From Trinickia dinghuensis (GTDB lineage: Bacteria; Pseudomonadota; Gammaproteobacteria; Burkholderiales; Burkholderiaceae), in the NCBI RefSeq assembly GCF_003367175.1, contig NZ_QRGA01000015.1:186001-250000 (forward strand): 64,000 nucleotides of DNA, read 5' to 3'. The notes under the pieces are model-generated. The model searched no databases. It saw only the letters and a list, made by a program, of their open reading frames with translations, and was not told the DNA's origin. Shown here in pieces: positions 8,484-18,279 of this stretch; within the stretch, counting starts at the first letter, position 1; each line of letters begins with the position of its first letter. The position numbers and the translations under genes are program-made.

Positions 8484-10070
8484 ATGCGCACTACGTTCCG
8501 CCGGCTGATTCTTCTATTTTGCGCGCTGCGCTATGGCGCGAAGCTGCTATGGGCCGCCGCGCCGCACAAAGACCGAGTGCGATGGTTCATGCACCTCGCC
8601 TCGAGCGTGCACGCCTCGGCAAGCGCACGCGGATCGCTGCACCGAGCCCTCCCGCAGTTGGGGCCGCTTCTCAGCGCGTTCACGGAACAGGCGTTGACAC
8701 AACCGGATACGTTCGCGCGTTCCGTCCACGATGTATTCAGCCTGCTCGCCGCCGCCGAGACGGAGCTGACCAAGCCCCTACCGCCAAGCGAGGTCGTTCC
8801 CGCGCTAGCAAAGGCCATGGGGCGTGCGCCGGATTCCGTATTCGCTTCGATCGAACTCGTCCCGCTCGAAAGCCGCGTCGCCGAGCAAATCCACGCCGCG
8901 CGGTTGCGTGCCCGGGAAAGCAGCGAACGGCCGGACGGCGGCTACGTCGACACCATCGTCAAGCTACTGCGCGCCAAGGAGGTCCAGCGCATCGGGGACG
9001 ACATCGCCGTCCTGGGATGGGTCGCGCGAGTGCTCGAGCGTTTTCTGCCCGCGGCCCGGGAAATCGGTGTGCATGCGATGGCGCAATCGCTTGGCGCCGA
9101 AGTCCAGCGACGCTTCGATTTGCGGACCGAAGCGGCCAATTTGTCGCAGACGAGCCGGCACTTCCAAGACGACGCGCGCGTCGTCGTGCCCGAGGTCGTA
9201 TGGGAGCTCAGCACCGATCACGTGCTCGTGACCGAGCGGATCGAGTCCGCGCCCATGACCGATCTCGAGATGCTGCGCCTGCGCGGCATCGATCTGGAAG
9301 CGTTGGCCGAGCGCATCGTCGAAGTCGTCGTCGAGCAAGCGTTCGCGCACGGTTTTTTTCATGCGGCGCTCGACGCGGAACACCTGCGCGTCAGCATCGA
9401 ACAAAAGACACTAGGCAGGCTCGTGTTCGGCGACGGCAAAGTCATGGCGACTCTAACGGAACCCGAACGCGCGTTCTTCGTCCACGGGGCCAGCGCGCTG
9501 TTCGAGCAGGATTACGCGCGGCTTGCCGCGATGCATCGGGAAGCGGGCCATGTCGAGCCCGGCACGCGCGACGAAGTGCTCAGCGCCGAACTGCGCACAC
9601 GCGCCGAACCGCATTTCGCCGCGCCGAGCGGGCAGCGTTCGCCAGCCGCGCTGTTGGCGCACCTGCTGGGCGCCGTCGAGCCTTTCGACGGCGGCGTTTC
9701 GCCCGCGTTGACGCTCGCCCACGAGGCAATCGAGCGGGCGGAATCGCTGGCCCTCGCGTTGGCGCCGGGCTTCGACACGTGGCAAGTCGTCAAAGGCACG
9801 CTCAAGGCCCTGGCCCGAGAGGACATCGGCCACCGCGGCTGGATCAAGCGGCTTTCGCGCGAGTTGCCGCATCTGGCGGCGATGCCGCGCCTGCCTACTC
9901 TCGTCGCACAACGGTTGCAGCATATGTATGACGGCACGCACGAGCGGCACGAGGCCGCGGTGTGGCTCGCCGAGTTGCGTCACGAGCAACGGCGGACCCG
10001 GCGCTTGCTGTGGGCCTGCGCCGTTGGCGGCGCCCTGCTCGGCGCGGGAGCGGTCTGGCTCGGGCGATAG
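8484..10070 (+). CDS. UbiB/ABC1-family protein with degraded kinase motifs (probable pseudokinase)
   Basis: This 528-residue protein aligns along its length with UbiB. It has an N-terminal hydrophobic segment, the ELDLRTEAAN-like stretch (FDLRTEAANLSQ), VPEVVWELSTDHVLVTERI, a FFHA segment, LTEPERAF and a C-terminal hydrophobic anchor (about residues 505-525). Several catalytic motifs are lost. The KFGQ motif of UbiB reads QLGPLLS, the HADMHPGN loop reads HAALDAEH, and the metal-binding DFG region reads FGDGKV. UbiB proteins assist ubiquinone synthesis at the inner membrane; a copy missing these residues is unlikely to be a normal ATPase. ATG 8484 matches the family start, although its ribosome-binding site is weak. 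Confidence 0.75.
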   Translation: MRTTFRRLILLFCALRYGAKLLWAAAPHKDRVRWFMHLASSVHASASARGSLHRALPQLGPLLSAFTEQALTQPDTFARSVHDVFSLLAAAETELTKPLPPSEVVPALAKAMGRAPDSVFASIELVPLESRVAEQIHAARLRARESSERPDGGYVDTIVKLLRAKEVQRIGDDIAVLGWVARVLERFLPAAREIGVHAMAQSLGAEVQRRFDLRTEAANLSQTSRHFQDDARVVVPEVVWELSTDHVLVTERIESAPMTDLEMLRLRGIDLEALAERIVEVVVEQAFAHGFFHAALDAEHLRVSIEQKTLGRLVFGDGKVMATLTEPERAFFVHGASALFEQDYARLAAMHREAGHVEPGTRDEVLSAELRTRAEPHFAAPSGQRSPAALLAHLLGAVEPFDGGVSPALTLAHEAIERAESLALALAPGFDTWQVVKGTLKALAREDIGHRGWIKRLSRELPHLAAMPRLPTLVAQRLQHMYDGTHERHEAAVWLAELRHEQRRTRRLLWACAVGGALLGAGAVWLGR

Positions 10071-10196
10071 ACCGAGGTCGGATCTCGGATGGGCCCGGTG
10101 GCGGAGTTCAGCCACGGCTCAGCGGATCAGCGTCCCAATGGATCAGCGCCGCTCTAAGCTCCGCGCAGCGGCGCACGGCCTGCCTTCCGGCCGCAC

Positions 10197-11372
10197 TCAA
10201 TCGGCCGTATCCGCGCCCTCCGGCACGCGCGCCCTGACCTCCGGCCGCGGCAGCGGAGACCATCTCGGACGCGACTTGTCACCCGAATCGACGACGACCA
10301 AGTAACGGCCGGCCCAAGGCGTCACCGCTCGATCCGGGTGCAGCACCCAAAGCGAAAGGCCCGCGTCGGTCATCGCCTGGTATTCGGCATCGAGTACGCC
10401 GAAGTGGTCGAGAAACCGGTCGAGCGAACCGGGAATCCGCACGCACCCCTTCGAGTGGCGAATCCCGAGCAAGGGTTCGAGCCTGTCGGGATCGGTCGCA
10501 TGCATTTGAAAGCGCATCGAGGAAACACCTCCCTTGCCCCATCCGCGCAGGGCGTCGGTCCAGCCGAAATCGAAGATCCTCGAGCCGCGCGCGCCGTATC
10601 CGCGGATGCCGTTCTCGTTGAACGTCCCCTCGGCGCGAAAATCCATGTTCCGCGGCGTGTGCTCGAAGACGCCCAGCGGCGTCACGAAGTGGTCATAGCG
10701 GCCGGGCCAGCCGGTGGAGACGGGCGAAGCGCCGATCAGCGTCCAAGCGCTCGCCGGATCGCCGCGAAAGTAGATGAACACTGCCTGCACGTTCGGATTG
10801 CGATCGACGAGCACGACGTACTGTCGCGCCAGGGTGGCGAGCCCCTTTGCCGCCAGCGCCGCCTGCAAACGCTGCCCATAGGCGAGTTGATCGGCGGGCG
10901 GCGCGTTCAAGCGCCGCGTGACATCGTGGCCGAATTGACCGCGGAGCTTGAGCGCGTCGCGCGGGTCGAGGTGCGCGACCACATCGGCGGCATGCTGGGC
11001 CGCCGCCGCAACTGCCGCCGAAGCAGCCGATGCGGCTTGCGCCGCTAAAGCCGATGCCGCCGAACCGGGCGTCGGCGATTTCGCGTTGCCGTTCGATGCT
11101 GCGGAAGACGCGGCACCCGAGCTCGCCGACGCGCCGCCGGCCGACGCCGCGGACGCGGACGCGGCAGACGCCGGCGGCGGCGCCGGCTTGGCGAGCGCCG
11201 GGCACGCCATCGCCGCACAAAGCATCAGGCGAACGGCGATGGCTGCCGCCGCCCTTTTCGAAGTGACATCGATTCGTCGATTCGACTGCTGATTCAATGC
11301 TGGGTGTGGATTCAACGCGCTGCCGCGTCGGCGCTGAACGTGCCGGCCGGAAAGGTTGACTTCTCTCATCAA
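10197..11372 (-). CDS. L,D-transpeptidase (YkuD-fold) family protein
   Basis: This 391-residue protein has a signal-like hydrophobic stretch (about residues 40-62, ending PALA), an Ala/Ser-rich low-complexity linker and a C-terminal YkuD domain. The catalytic motif is HSKGCVRIP, with the nucleophilic Cys near residue 310; an MHAT segment upstream is also typical. Enzymes of this family make 3-3 peptidoglycan cross-links or attach proteins to the wall in the periplasm. The true start is uncertain: about 40 residues precede the signal core, so translation may begin downstream of 11372, perhaps at a TTG. Confidence 0.8.
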   Translation of the reverse strand: MMREVNLSGRHVQRRRGSALNPHPALNQQSNRRIDVTSKRAAAAIAVRLMLCAAMACPALAKPAPPPASAASASAASAGGASASSGAASSAASNGNAKSPTPGSAASALAAQAASAASAAVAAAAQHAADVVAHLDPRDALKLRGQFGHDVTRRLNAPPADQLAYGQRLQAALAAKGLATLARQYVVLVDRNPNVQAVFIYFRGDPASAWTLIGASPVSTGWPGRYDHFVTPLGVFEHTPRNMDFRAEGTFNENGIRGYGARGSRIFDFGWTDALRGWGKGGVSSMRFQMHATDPDRLEPLLGIRHSKGCVRIPGSLDRFLDHFGVLDAEYQAMTDAGLSLWVLHPDRAVTPWAGRYLVVVDSGDKSRPRWSPLPRPEVRARVPEGADTAD

Positions 11373-11425
11373 CTAATCGCCGTAGAAAGTGCTTGCCCAA
11401 CGCTCAAGCAAATTCCACGCCGATT

Positions 11426-12481
11426 CTAATCCGGCGCGACAGGTGTGAAGGGAAGCGGAATTCTGCTCGCGTTCTGACGATCGACCATCCAGTTGGGATA
11501 GGAGGGAGGCAGCGCACTAACTGCTTCGAGACGCGCAAGCTCCTCCTCGGTGAGAACGACGTCGACTGCACCGAGATTGTCCTCGAGCTGATCGATCCGT
11601 TTGGCACCGATAATGACACTCGTCACATACGGCTTGGCGAGTATCCAGGCAAGCGCGATCCGGGCGACCGAAACACCGCGCGCGTCGGCAATGGCGCGCA
11701 TCTGTGCGACGCAGGGCCAGGCCCGATCGAGATCGACCGGCGGAAAATCGAAATTGCTGCGCCGCGAGCCTTCCTCGACGGGCGCCCCAGGACCGAACTT
11801 CCCGGAAAGCAATCCGCCGGCGAGGGGCGACCAAACGAGCAGCCCCATCTGCTCTTCGACGACGAGCGGCACCAGTTCGCGCTCCACGTCACGTCCGGCG
11901 ATCGAATAGTAGGCCTGGAGCGTCTCGAAGCGCGTGGCGCGAAGCGCTTCGCTCAACCCGAGCGCTTTACCGATCTTGCCCGCGCGCCAATTCGAAACGC
12001 CGACATAATGGACCAGCCCCTGCCGCGTGAGATCGTCGAGCGCACGCAGCGTCTCTTCGATCGGCGTGACGGAATCGCTGGCGTGAATCTGGTAAAGGTC
12101 GATATGGTCGACTTGGAGCCGCTCCAGACTTCTCTGCACGGAATCCATGATATGGCCGCGTGACGCCCCCTGGGCGTTGGGTTTTGGGCCCATCACACCG
12201 CCTGTCTTCGTCGCCAGCACAATCTCGCCGCGCGGTACTCCGATGTCTTTCAGCGCCCGTCCGACAAGGCGTTCCGACTGGCCAAACGAATAAATGTCGG
12301 CGGTGTCGATGAAGTTGATTCCTTCGGCAAGCGCACGAGCGATCAACTGGTTCGCTTCGTCCTGACCGAGCGTGCCGATCGCCTTCCACATCCCGGCGTC
12401 GGCATTGCCGCCCAGCGTCATCGTGCCGAGGCACAGCTCGGAGACATACAGGCCAGTGCGGCCGAGTTGCTTATATTTCAT
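11426..12481 (-). CDS. Aldo/keto reductase
   Basis: This 351-residue NADPH-dependent reductase begins MKYKQLGRTGLYVSELCLG. It has the AKR catalytic set: Asp in FIDTADIYSFGQSE (Asp and Tyr), Lys in VLATKTGG, and His in DLYQIHASD. The cofactor-binding C-terminal segment is VIIGAKRIDQLEDNL. AAGGGAA precedes ATG 12481. It resembles the YajO/Gpr-like group that reduces aldehydes or xenobiotic carbonyls. A LysR gene is divergently transcribed 233 bp away and is the likely regulator. Confidence 0.9.
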   Translation of the reverse strand: MKYKQLGRTGLYVSELCLGTMTLGGNADAGMWKAIGTLGQDEANQLIARALAEGINFIDTADIYSFGQSERLVGRALKDIGVPRGEIVLATKTGGVMGPKPNAQGASRGHIMDSVQRSLERLQVDHIDLYQIHASDSVTPIEETLRALDDLTRQGLVHYVGVSNWRAGKIGKALGLSEALRATRFETLQAYYSIAGRDVERELVPLVVEEQMGLLVWSPLAGGLLSGKFGPGAPVEEGSRRSNFDFPPVDLDRAWPCVAQMRAIADARGVSVARIALAWILAKPYVTSVIIGAKRIDQLEDNLGAVDVVLTEEELARLEAVSALPPSYPNWMVDRQNASRIPLPFTPVAPD

Positions 12482-12714
12482 GGCAATTCCCTTAAAGAGC
12501 GGCTCGATGAAATGCGGGGCATCCGGTTCCGTCGCGTCCCGCACACCAGGATTTCAGTTGCTTTGAGACTTTCCGGCCCGAAACTGGCCAGCGATCCATG
12601 GTTGCCCCTGTCCGTTCGAATGATCCGTGGACACCATGGGCAACGAGTCTACTGAGTCACGATTGAGTTATAAACGAGGTCAAATGGAACGTTCTGTTAC
12701 TCTCCGAGTGAACA

Positions 12715-13620
12715 ATGCAAAACCTTGACGCACTGTTGATCTTTGCTCGTGTCGCTGAAATGTCGAGCTTCACGCGCGCGGCCGAAAGCCTAGGCATTCA
12801 GAAGGGGCGCGTCTCGACCGTGATCCGAGAACTCGAGCGAGATGTGGCCGCTACCCTCCTGCATCGGACCACCCGAAGCGTGCAACTTACAGAGGATGGG
12901 CGCGCCTTTTATTCACGCGCACGCGACCTGCTTGCCGAAGTTCAAGAACTGGAATCGATGTTCGCGGGCAACAGGGCGCCGCTACGGGGAAGACTGCGCG
13001 TCGACATGTCGACAGAGTTGGCGCAAAGCATCGTGGTTCCCGCACTGCCGCAACTGATGGCCGCACATCCGGAGTTGGAACTGGAACTATCCAGCACCGA
13101 TCGGCGCGTCGATCTCGTTCAAGAAGGGTTCGATTGCGTGATCCGGCTGGGGCCGATCGTCGACGAGACGCTGATTGCCCGGCCGATCGGCAAGCTGCGC
13201 ATGATCAATGCGGCGAGCCCGGGCTATCTGGCTCGTTACGGCGTCCCGCACACGCTCGATGATCTACGCAGCCAAGGGCACCAGATGGTTCACTACACGC
13301 GAACACTGGGCGCCAAGCTTGCCGGATGGGAATATCCGAACGGCGACGGCTACGCGACGCTTGCGCTGCCGGGCGCCGTGCAAGTGAACAGTGTGCAGAC
13401 CTATCACGCAGCCGCACTTGCGGGCATCGGGTTGATCCAGGCGGGATCTCCAGGGCTCGCGCGCCACATCGAACGCGGCGCGCTAGTGGAGGTTCTGCCC
13501 GACCTGCGTCCCGAACCCCTCGCCGCGTCGCTCGTCGTGGCCCATCGACGCAACCTGTCGCCACGCGTCCGGGCCTTCATGAATTGGATAGAGGGCGTAT
13601 TGGAGCCGTATTTCGATTAA
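12715..13620 (+). CDS. LysR-family transcriptional regulator
   Basis: This 301-residue protein has an N-terminal winged helix (LDALLIFARVAEMSSFTRAA, then GIQKGRVSTVIRELERDV) and a LysR effector domain from about residue 90. It belongs to the large CrgA/YafC-like branch. It is divergent from the aldo/keto reductase, the standard layout for a LysR protein controlling its neighbour. The effector is unknown; carbonyl or electrophile stress is plausible by analogy. Confidence 0.9.
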   Translation: MQNLDALLIFARVAEMSSFTRAAESLGIQKGRVSTVIRELERDVAATLLHRTTRSVQLTEDGRAFYSRARDLLAEVQELESMFAGNRAPLRGRLRVDMSTELAQSIVVPALPQLMAAHPELELELSSTDRRVDLVQEGFDCVIRLGPIVDETLIARPIGKLRMINAASPGYLARYGVPHTLDDLRSQGHQMVHYTRTLGAKLAGWEYPNGDGYATLALPGAVQVNSVQTYHAAALAGIGLIQAGSPGLARHIERGALVEVLPDLRPEPLAASLVVAHRRNLSPRVRAFMNWIEGVLEPYFD

Positions 13621-13691
13621 CCGGTTGCGGGCGCCGCTCAAACGGGCAGCGGACAACCGTCAGGCCGGAAACGCCGCCATTCAGCGAGCCG

Positions 13692-14354
13692 TCAAGCGTC
13701 CGTGCGCCCTCGGCGCCGCAGCACGACATGCGAGGCCTTCTCCGACGCGACGGATTCGACGCATTCGTATCCCAGAGCCCGCAAGTCAACCCCATCGAAC
13801 AGCGACTCTCCGCGGCCGAGCAAGACCGGCGAAATAGCGATGTGCAGTTCGTCGACGAGGCCCTCACGCAGATACTGTTTGATCGTGTCCGGCCCGCCGC
13901 CGATCCGCACGTCCTTTCCGGCGGCAGCCTCACGCGCGCGGTCGAGCGCCTCGCGAATGCCGCCCGTCACGAAGTGGAACGTCGTGCCGCCTTCCATCTC
14001 GATGGGCGCGCGAGCATGATGGGTCAAGACGAAGACTGGAACGTGATACGGCGGATTGTCGCCCCACCAGCCCTTCCAGTTCATGTCCGGCCAGCGCCCG
14101 CGAATGGGGCCGAACATGTTTCTCCCCAGAATCCAAGCCCCGACATTCTGAAAGCCACGGGCGGCGAAATCGTCGTCGACCCCGGTCGTACCGCCGTCCT
14201 GGCCGAACAAGGTGCGCTGGAACGTACGCGTCGGGAATAGCCATTGATGCAGTTCCGTCCCGCCGACGCCGAGCGGATGGTCGATATCTTGATTCGGACC
14301 GGCTCCGTATCCGTCGAGCGAGAGGGTGAAGCCCGCAACGCGAACGCGTGTCAT
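13692..14354 (-). CDS. Dihydrofolate reductase-family (RibD C-terminal-like) protein
   Basis: This 220-residue protein begins MTRVRVAGFTLSLDGYGAG. It has the RibD_C/DHFR-like nucleotide-binding fold, with VFVLTHHARAP and a DVRIGGGPDTIKQYL segment near residue 150. Such stand-alone proteins are probably NAD(P)H-dependent reductases of unknown substrate and are not the riboflavin enzyme itself. GGAG lies eight bases before ATG 14354. It is followed on the same strand by the phosphorelay operon's last gene but is probably separate. Confidence 0.85.
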   Translation of the reverse strand: MTRVRVAGFTLSLDGYGAGPNQDIDHPLGVGGTELHQWLFPTRTFQRTLFGQDGGTTGVDDDFAARGFQNVGAWILGRNMFGPIRGRWPDMNWKGWWGDNPPYHVPVFVLTHHARAPIEMEGGTTFHFVTGGIREALDRAREAAAGKDVRIGGGPDTIKQYLREGLVDELHIAISPVLLGRGESLFDGVDLRALGYECVESVASEKASHVVLRRRGRTDA

Positions 14355-14385
14355 CTGTTGTCTCCGTTCTCTACGTTGTCTTCGT

Positions 14386-15891
14386 TCAATGCTTCGCGAC
14401 GGCGCCGCCCCCCGCATCGTCGGCATCGGGCGCTTCGACGACGGCGAGCGGCAGCGTCACCGTCAATGCAAAGCCTTCTCCTGGCGCCGTGGCAACATCG
14501 AGCTCGCCCCCTAACCGCGCGGCCCGCTCGCGCATGCCGAGCAGCCCGAACGACTTGCGGCTGCGCCGCGCGCTGGGCAGCGCGCCCCGGCCATTGTCGC
14601 TGATTTTGACGACGCAAAACGGCTCGTCGCGCGCGATTTCGATGTTGGCCTCGCTCGCGCCCGAATGCCGCGCGACGTTCGTCAACCCTTCCTGCACCAT
14701 GCGAAACACCTCGGTGCCGCTATCGCGATTGAACGTCACCTCGTTGACGTCGAGTTGAGCGTTGACGGTAATGCCGTGTCTCGCGGAAAACTCGTGAATG
14801 AACCAATCGATCGCGGGAATCGGCCCCAGATCGTCGAGCATCACGGGACGCAAGTCGGCGGCGATGCGGCGCACCGACCCGACGAGCTGATCGATGAGCC
14901 CGTAGATATTGCGCAGCGCGCCGGCCGACGATTGATCGATCTTACCCGCGATCGCCTCTTCGAAGCGGATCATGTCGATCTTCAATGCAGTCAGCAATTG
15001 GCCCAGATCGTCATGCAGTTCGCGTGCGATTCGCGTCTTTTCCTCTTCGCGGATGTGCTGGATGTTCGCCGACAGGCGCTGCAATTCCTCGCGCGATTCG
15101 CGCAGCGCTTCGGCCGCGCGCCGGCGGTCGGTGACGTCCATGATCCATCCGACCATGCGGTACGCCGTGCCCGACGCATCCCAGAGCGCCTGCGCGCGCG
15201 ACTGGATCCAGCGGTATTCCCCCGCCCGCGTGCGGACACGATATTCGATGTCGTAAGGATGCTGGTCCTCGGTATGCGCCCGCAGCGCGAGCATGACCTG
15301 CTCGACGTCGTCGCGATGGATGATCTCGTAGTGCGCCCGCATCTCGTTCGGCAGTTCGTCCTCGTCATGGCCGACGATTTCCCGAAAATGCGGCGACAAA
15401 TACATTTGCCCCGTCCGCAGATTCCAATCCCACAGGCCCGCGCTCGCCCCGCCGACGGCCAGTTGAAACCGCTCCTCGCTCGCGGCGAGCGCGGTGAGCG
15501 CGCGATTGCGCTCGATCGCGTAGCGGATTGCGCGGCTGAGCAGCGCCGCCTGGATCTCGCGCTTGAGCAGATAGTCTTGCGCGCCTTCTTGAATTGCAAT
15601 GAGGCCGACTGAAATATCGGAGAGCCCCGTCAGCACGAGCACGGGCGTATCGGGCGCGACGTGCCGGAAGCGCCGGAACGTTTCGATGCCGTTGCCGTCC
15701 GGCAGACCGAGATCGAGCAGGACGACGTCGAACCGCATTTCTTGCGCGTGCGCGAGCGCATCGGCGAGCGATTCGGCATGGGTCAGCTTATGCTCGAACT
15801 CTCTGATGTCGATCAGCGCCTCGCCGATGATCAGCGCATCGGTGGGGCTATCCTCGACCAGCAGGACCTGGACGGACGTCGGCGTGTTCAA
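14386..15891 (-). CDS. Receiver-PAS-histidine kinase (HisKA_3 type) hybrid protein
   Basis: This 501-residue soluble protein has, in order, a receiver domain ([10 protein letters not shown]; phosphoacceptor Asp in VVLLDLGLPDGNG, residue about 60), a PAS/PAC module (about 140-265, ending VGWIMDVTDRRRA), a dimerisation domain of NarL-type kinases with H-box RIARELHDDLGQLLTALK, and a HATPase ending in SFGLLGMRERAARLGG. The kinase class normally phosphorylates NarL-like regulators; none is encoded nearby. It lies two bases after the response regulator at 15894 and is last in a three-gene unit with the CHASE3 kinase. Confidence 0.92.
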   Translation of the reverse strand: MNTPTSVQVLLVEDSPTDALIIGEALIDIREFEHKLTHAESLADALAHAQEMRFDVVLLDLGLPDGNGIETFRRFRHVAPDTPVLVLTGLSDISVGLIAIQEGAQDYLLKREIQAALLSRAIRYAIERNRALTALAASEERFQLAVGGASAGLWDWNLRTGQMYLSPHFREIVGHDEDELPNEMRAHYEIIHRDDVEQVMLALRAHTEDQHPYDIEYRVRTRAGEYRWIQSRAQALWDASGTAYRMVGWIMDVTDRRRAAEALRESREELQRLSANIQHIREEEKTRIARELHDDLGQLLTALKIDMIRFEEAIAGKIDQSSAGALRNIYGLIDQLVGSVRRIAADLRPVMLDDLGPIPAIDWFIHEFSARHGITVNAQLDVNEVTFNRDSGTEVFRMVQEGLTNVARHSGASEANIEIARDEPFCVVKISDNGRGALPSARRSRKSFGLLGMRERAARLGGELDVATAPGEGFALTVTLPLAVVEAPDADDAGGGAVAKH

Positions 15892-15893
15892 GA

Positions 15894-16346
15894 TCAGACC
15901 GGAGGCAGTGTGACGACGCCGAACCAGAATTCATTGATGCTGCGCACGACGTCGATGAACTTGGCGAAATCCACGGGTTTCGTGATGTAGCAATTGGCGT
16001 GGAGACAATACGACTTCACCACGTCTTCTTCCGACTTCGACGTCGTCAGCACCACCACGGGGATGTTACGCAGATCGGGATCCTGCTTCAGCTCGTACAG
16101 CACCTCGCGCCCGCTCATGCGCGGCAGGTTCAGATCGAGGATGATGAGTCCGGGGCGCGGCGCCGGCTGGCCCGCATACTTGCCGCGGCCTTTCAGATAA
16201 TCCATGGCATCGACGCCGTCCTCGACGATATCGAGCGGATTGAGCACCTTGTATTGCTCCATCGCCTCTTGCGTCAACATGACGTCGGTGGGACTGTCTT
16301 CGACGAGAAGAATGTGAACGAGCCTACCGCTTTCATCGCGTAGCAT
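15894..16346 (-). CDS. Single-domain response regulator (Rcp1/CheY-like)
   Basis: This is a 150-residue stand-alone receiver with [18 protein letters not shown], phosphoacceptor Asp in [13 protein letters not shown], Thr in [11 protein letters not shown] and Lys in CYITKPVDF. It has no DNA-binding domain. The KG-rich insert and length match Rcp1-type regulators that pair with phytochrome-like kinases. ATG 16346 is favoured over a TTG at 16361 because GGGGGT precedes it. The gene sits 33 bp after the membrane kinase and 2 bp before the hybrid kinase, suggesting a relay between them. Confidence 0.92.
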   Translation of the reverse strand: MLRDESGRLVHILLVEDSPTDVMLTQEAMEQYKVLNPLDIVEDGVDAMDYLKGRGKYAGQPAPRPGLIILDLNLPRMSGREVLYELKQDPDLRNIPVVVLTTSKSEEDVVKSYCLHANCYITKPVDFAKFIDVVRSINEFWFGVVTLPPV

Positions 16347-16379
16347 GCGCAACACCCCCAAGAACGATGCATTAGTGCA

Positions 16380-18176
16380 TTAGCCTGCGTTCGAACCCGC
16401 CGCGCGCGGCAAGGTAAAGAAGAACGTCGTGCCCTCGCCGGGCTTCGACTCCAGCCAGATCTTCCCGCCGTGATGCTCGACGATGCGCTTGCACAGCGCG
16501 AGCCCGAGCCCCGTTCCCGGATATTCGCGACGCGTATGCAGCCGCTGGAAGATCACGAAAATGCGTTCGAAGTACTGCGCTGCAATCCCGATGCCATTGT
16601 CGGCGATCGATATCTGCCATTCGTCGCCCGCCGGCTTTGCGCCGACGTGAACGTGCACCGGGCGATCCTTGTTCCGGAACTTGATGGCATTGCCGATCAG
16701 GTTTTGAAAAAGCAGCGTCAACTGCGTCGGAATACCGAGCACCGTCGGCAATGTGTCGTGCGTCACTTGCGCGTCGGTTTCCTGCACGACCACCGACAAA
16801 TTCCTCAAGGCGCCATCGAGCGCATCGCTCACCTGCATCGCCCGCTTCGGATCTTCGAGGCGGCCGACGCGCGAATAGCTGAGCAGATCGTCGATCAGCG
16901 TCTGCATGCGGGTCGCGCCGTCGACGGCATGGCCGATGAACTCGTCGGCCCGATCGTCGAGCTTTCCCTCGTAGCGCCGCTGCAAAATTTGCAGCGGCCC
17001 CGCCACCGCGCGCAGCGGTTCCTGCAGATCGTGCGACGCGACGTAGGCAAATTGCTCCAAGTCGCGATTCGACCGCGCAAGCTCGTCGGTGCGCTGCCGC
17101 AATTGCAGCTCCGCGCGCGCGCGTTCGGTCACGTCGTGCAAGACGAGCACCGACCCGACGAGCCGCCCCTGCGAATCGAAGGTCGGTGCGCCGTTCGCAT
17201 CGACATACGTTCGCTTGCCGTCGCATCCGACGAGCACCGTACCGTTCGAATGATCGACGGTGCGCCGCTCGCGCATCGCGACGACGCCAGGGTTCTCGGC
17301 CTTGCTGCCGTCGTAGCTGCGCTCGAAGCGCAGGATCTCATCGACGGGATGGCCGAGCGTGTTTTCGGGGCGCCAGCCCGTCAATGCATGCGCTACCCGG
17401 TTGAAAAACGTGATCCGCCCGTCGGCGTCGGTGGCGACGACACCATCGCCGATGCTCGTCAGCGTCACTTCGAGCAATTCTTTCTGCTCGAACAGCGACG
17501 TGGTCAGTTCGGCCGCCCGACGCAGCATGCGCCGGGCCAAGTAGCCGAACGACAAGCAGATGAGGACCGTCAACAGTCCCGAGGCGAGGCCGATCGCCAC
17601 CGCCAAGTCGCGCGTGTGGCGAGCCGCCGCCTGGCGCGCGGAGAGTTGATCGCCCACCTCGTGCTCCATCGTCAAAACGATCGCACGGGCATGCTCCATG
17701 AACGTTCGGCCCGTGTCGTTCTGGACGATTGCCTGCGCCGGCTCGAATCCTTGGTCGCGCCGCACGCTGATGACCGACTGCAGTTCGCGATGCTTTTCGT
17801 CGAGCAGCGCGCGCAGCTGCGCCAGCCGCTGCTCCTGCACCGTGTCGCCCGAAAGCAGCGCCTCGAGACGGTCGAGTTGCTTGCTGATCTGCGGCTCGGC
17901 CTCGCGGTAGGGGTGAAGATACTCCTCCCTGCCGGTAATCACGAACCCGCGCTGCCCCGATTCCGCGTCGCGCGACAGCGTCAGGAGCCGCTCGAGGCCC
18001 GTGTAGATCGCATCCGAATGCTGGACCTCGGCCTCGCTGTTATAGAGGCTCACGGTACCGAACGCCCCGATGCCGGCCGTGACGAGCATGAGCAGGCCGA
18101 TGAACGGCCAGCCCCATCCCACCCAACGCCACCCCGTACCGCCGAGCCCGCCGAAACGCGTGACAGCTTTATTCAT
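16380..18176 (-). CDS. Membrane sensor histidine kinase with CHASE3 and PAS domains
   Basis: This 598-residue protein has a transmembrane helix near residues 22-42, a CHASE3 sensor region (SRDAESGQRGFVITG) and a second helix near 195-215. A PAS domain follows (about 235-360, ending VLVLHDVTERARAE), then HisKA with H-box VASHDLQEPLRAV and HATPase motifs NLIGNAIKF, DNGIGI and GTGLGLALC. It resembles Cph1-like kinases paired with Rcp1-type regulators. The signal is unknown. It is first of three genes; tandem 10-bp repeats lie upstream. Confidence 0.92.
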   Translation of the reverse strand: MNKAVTRFGGLGGTGWRWVGWGWPFIGLLMLVTAGIGAFGTVSLYNSEAEVQHSDAIYTGLERLLTLSRDAESGQRGFVITGREEYLHPYREAEPQISKQLDRLEALLSGDTVQEQRLAQLRALLDEKHRELQSVISVRRDQGFEPAQAIVQNDTGRTFMEHARAIVLTMEHEVGDQLSARQAAARHTRDLAVAIGLASGLLTVLICLSFGYLARRMLRRAAELTTSLFEQKELLEVTLTSIGDGVVATDADGRITFFNRVAHALTGWRPENTLGHPVDEILRFERSYDGSKAENPGVVAMRERRTVDHSNGTVLVGCDGKRTYVDANGAPTFDSQGRLVGSVLVLHDVTERARAELQLRQRTDELARSNRDLEQFAYVASHDLQEPLRAVAGPLQILQRRYEGKLDDRADEFIGHAVDGATRMQTLIDDLLSYSRVGRLEDPKRAMQVSDALDGALRNLSVVVQETDAQVTHDTLPTVLGIPTQLTLLFQNLIGNAIKFRNKDRPVHVHVGAKPAGDEWQISIADNGIGIAAQYFERIFVIFQRLHTRREYPGTGLGLALCKRIVEHHGGKIWLESKPGEGTTFFFTLPRAAGSNAG

Positions 18177-18279
18177 TTCCTGGAACCTCGAACGTGCATT
18201 GCAGTGCTTCGTTACAAGATAGGAAATTCGACTGACGAATCACAAAAAGAAATCGTAACTTGGCGCGATCGTCATGATT

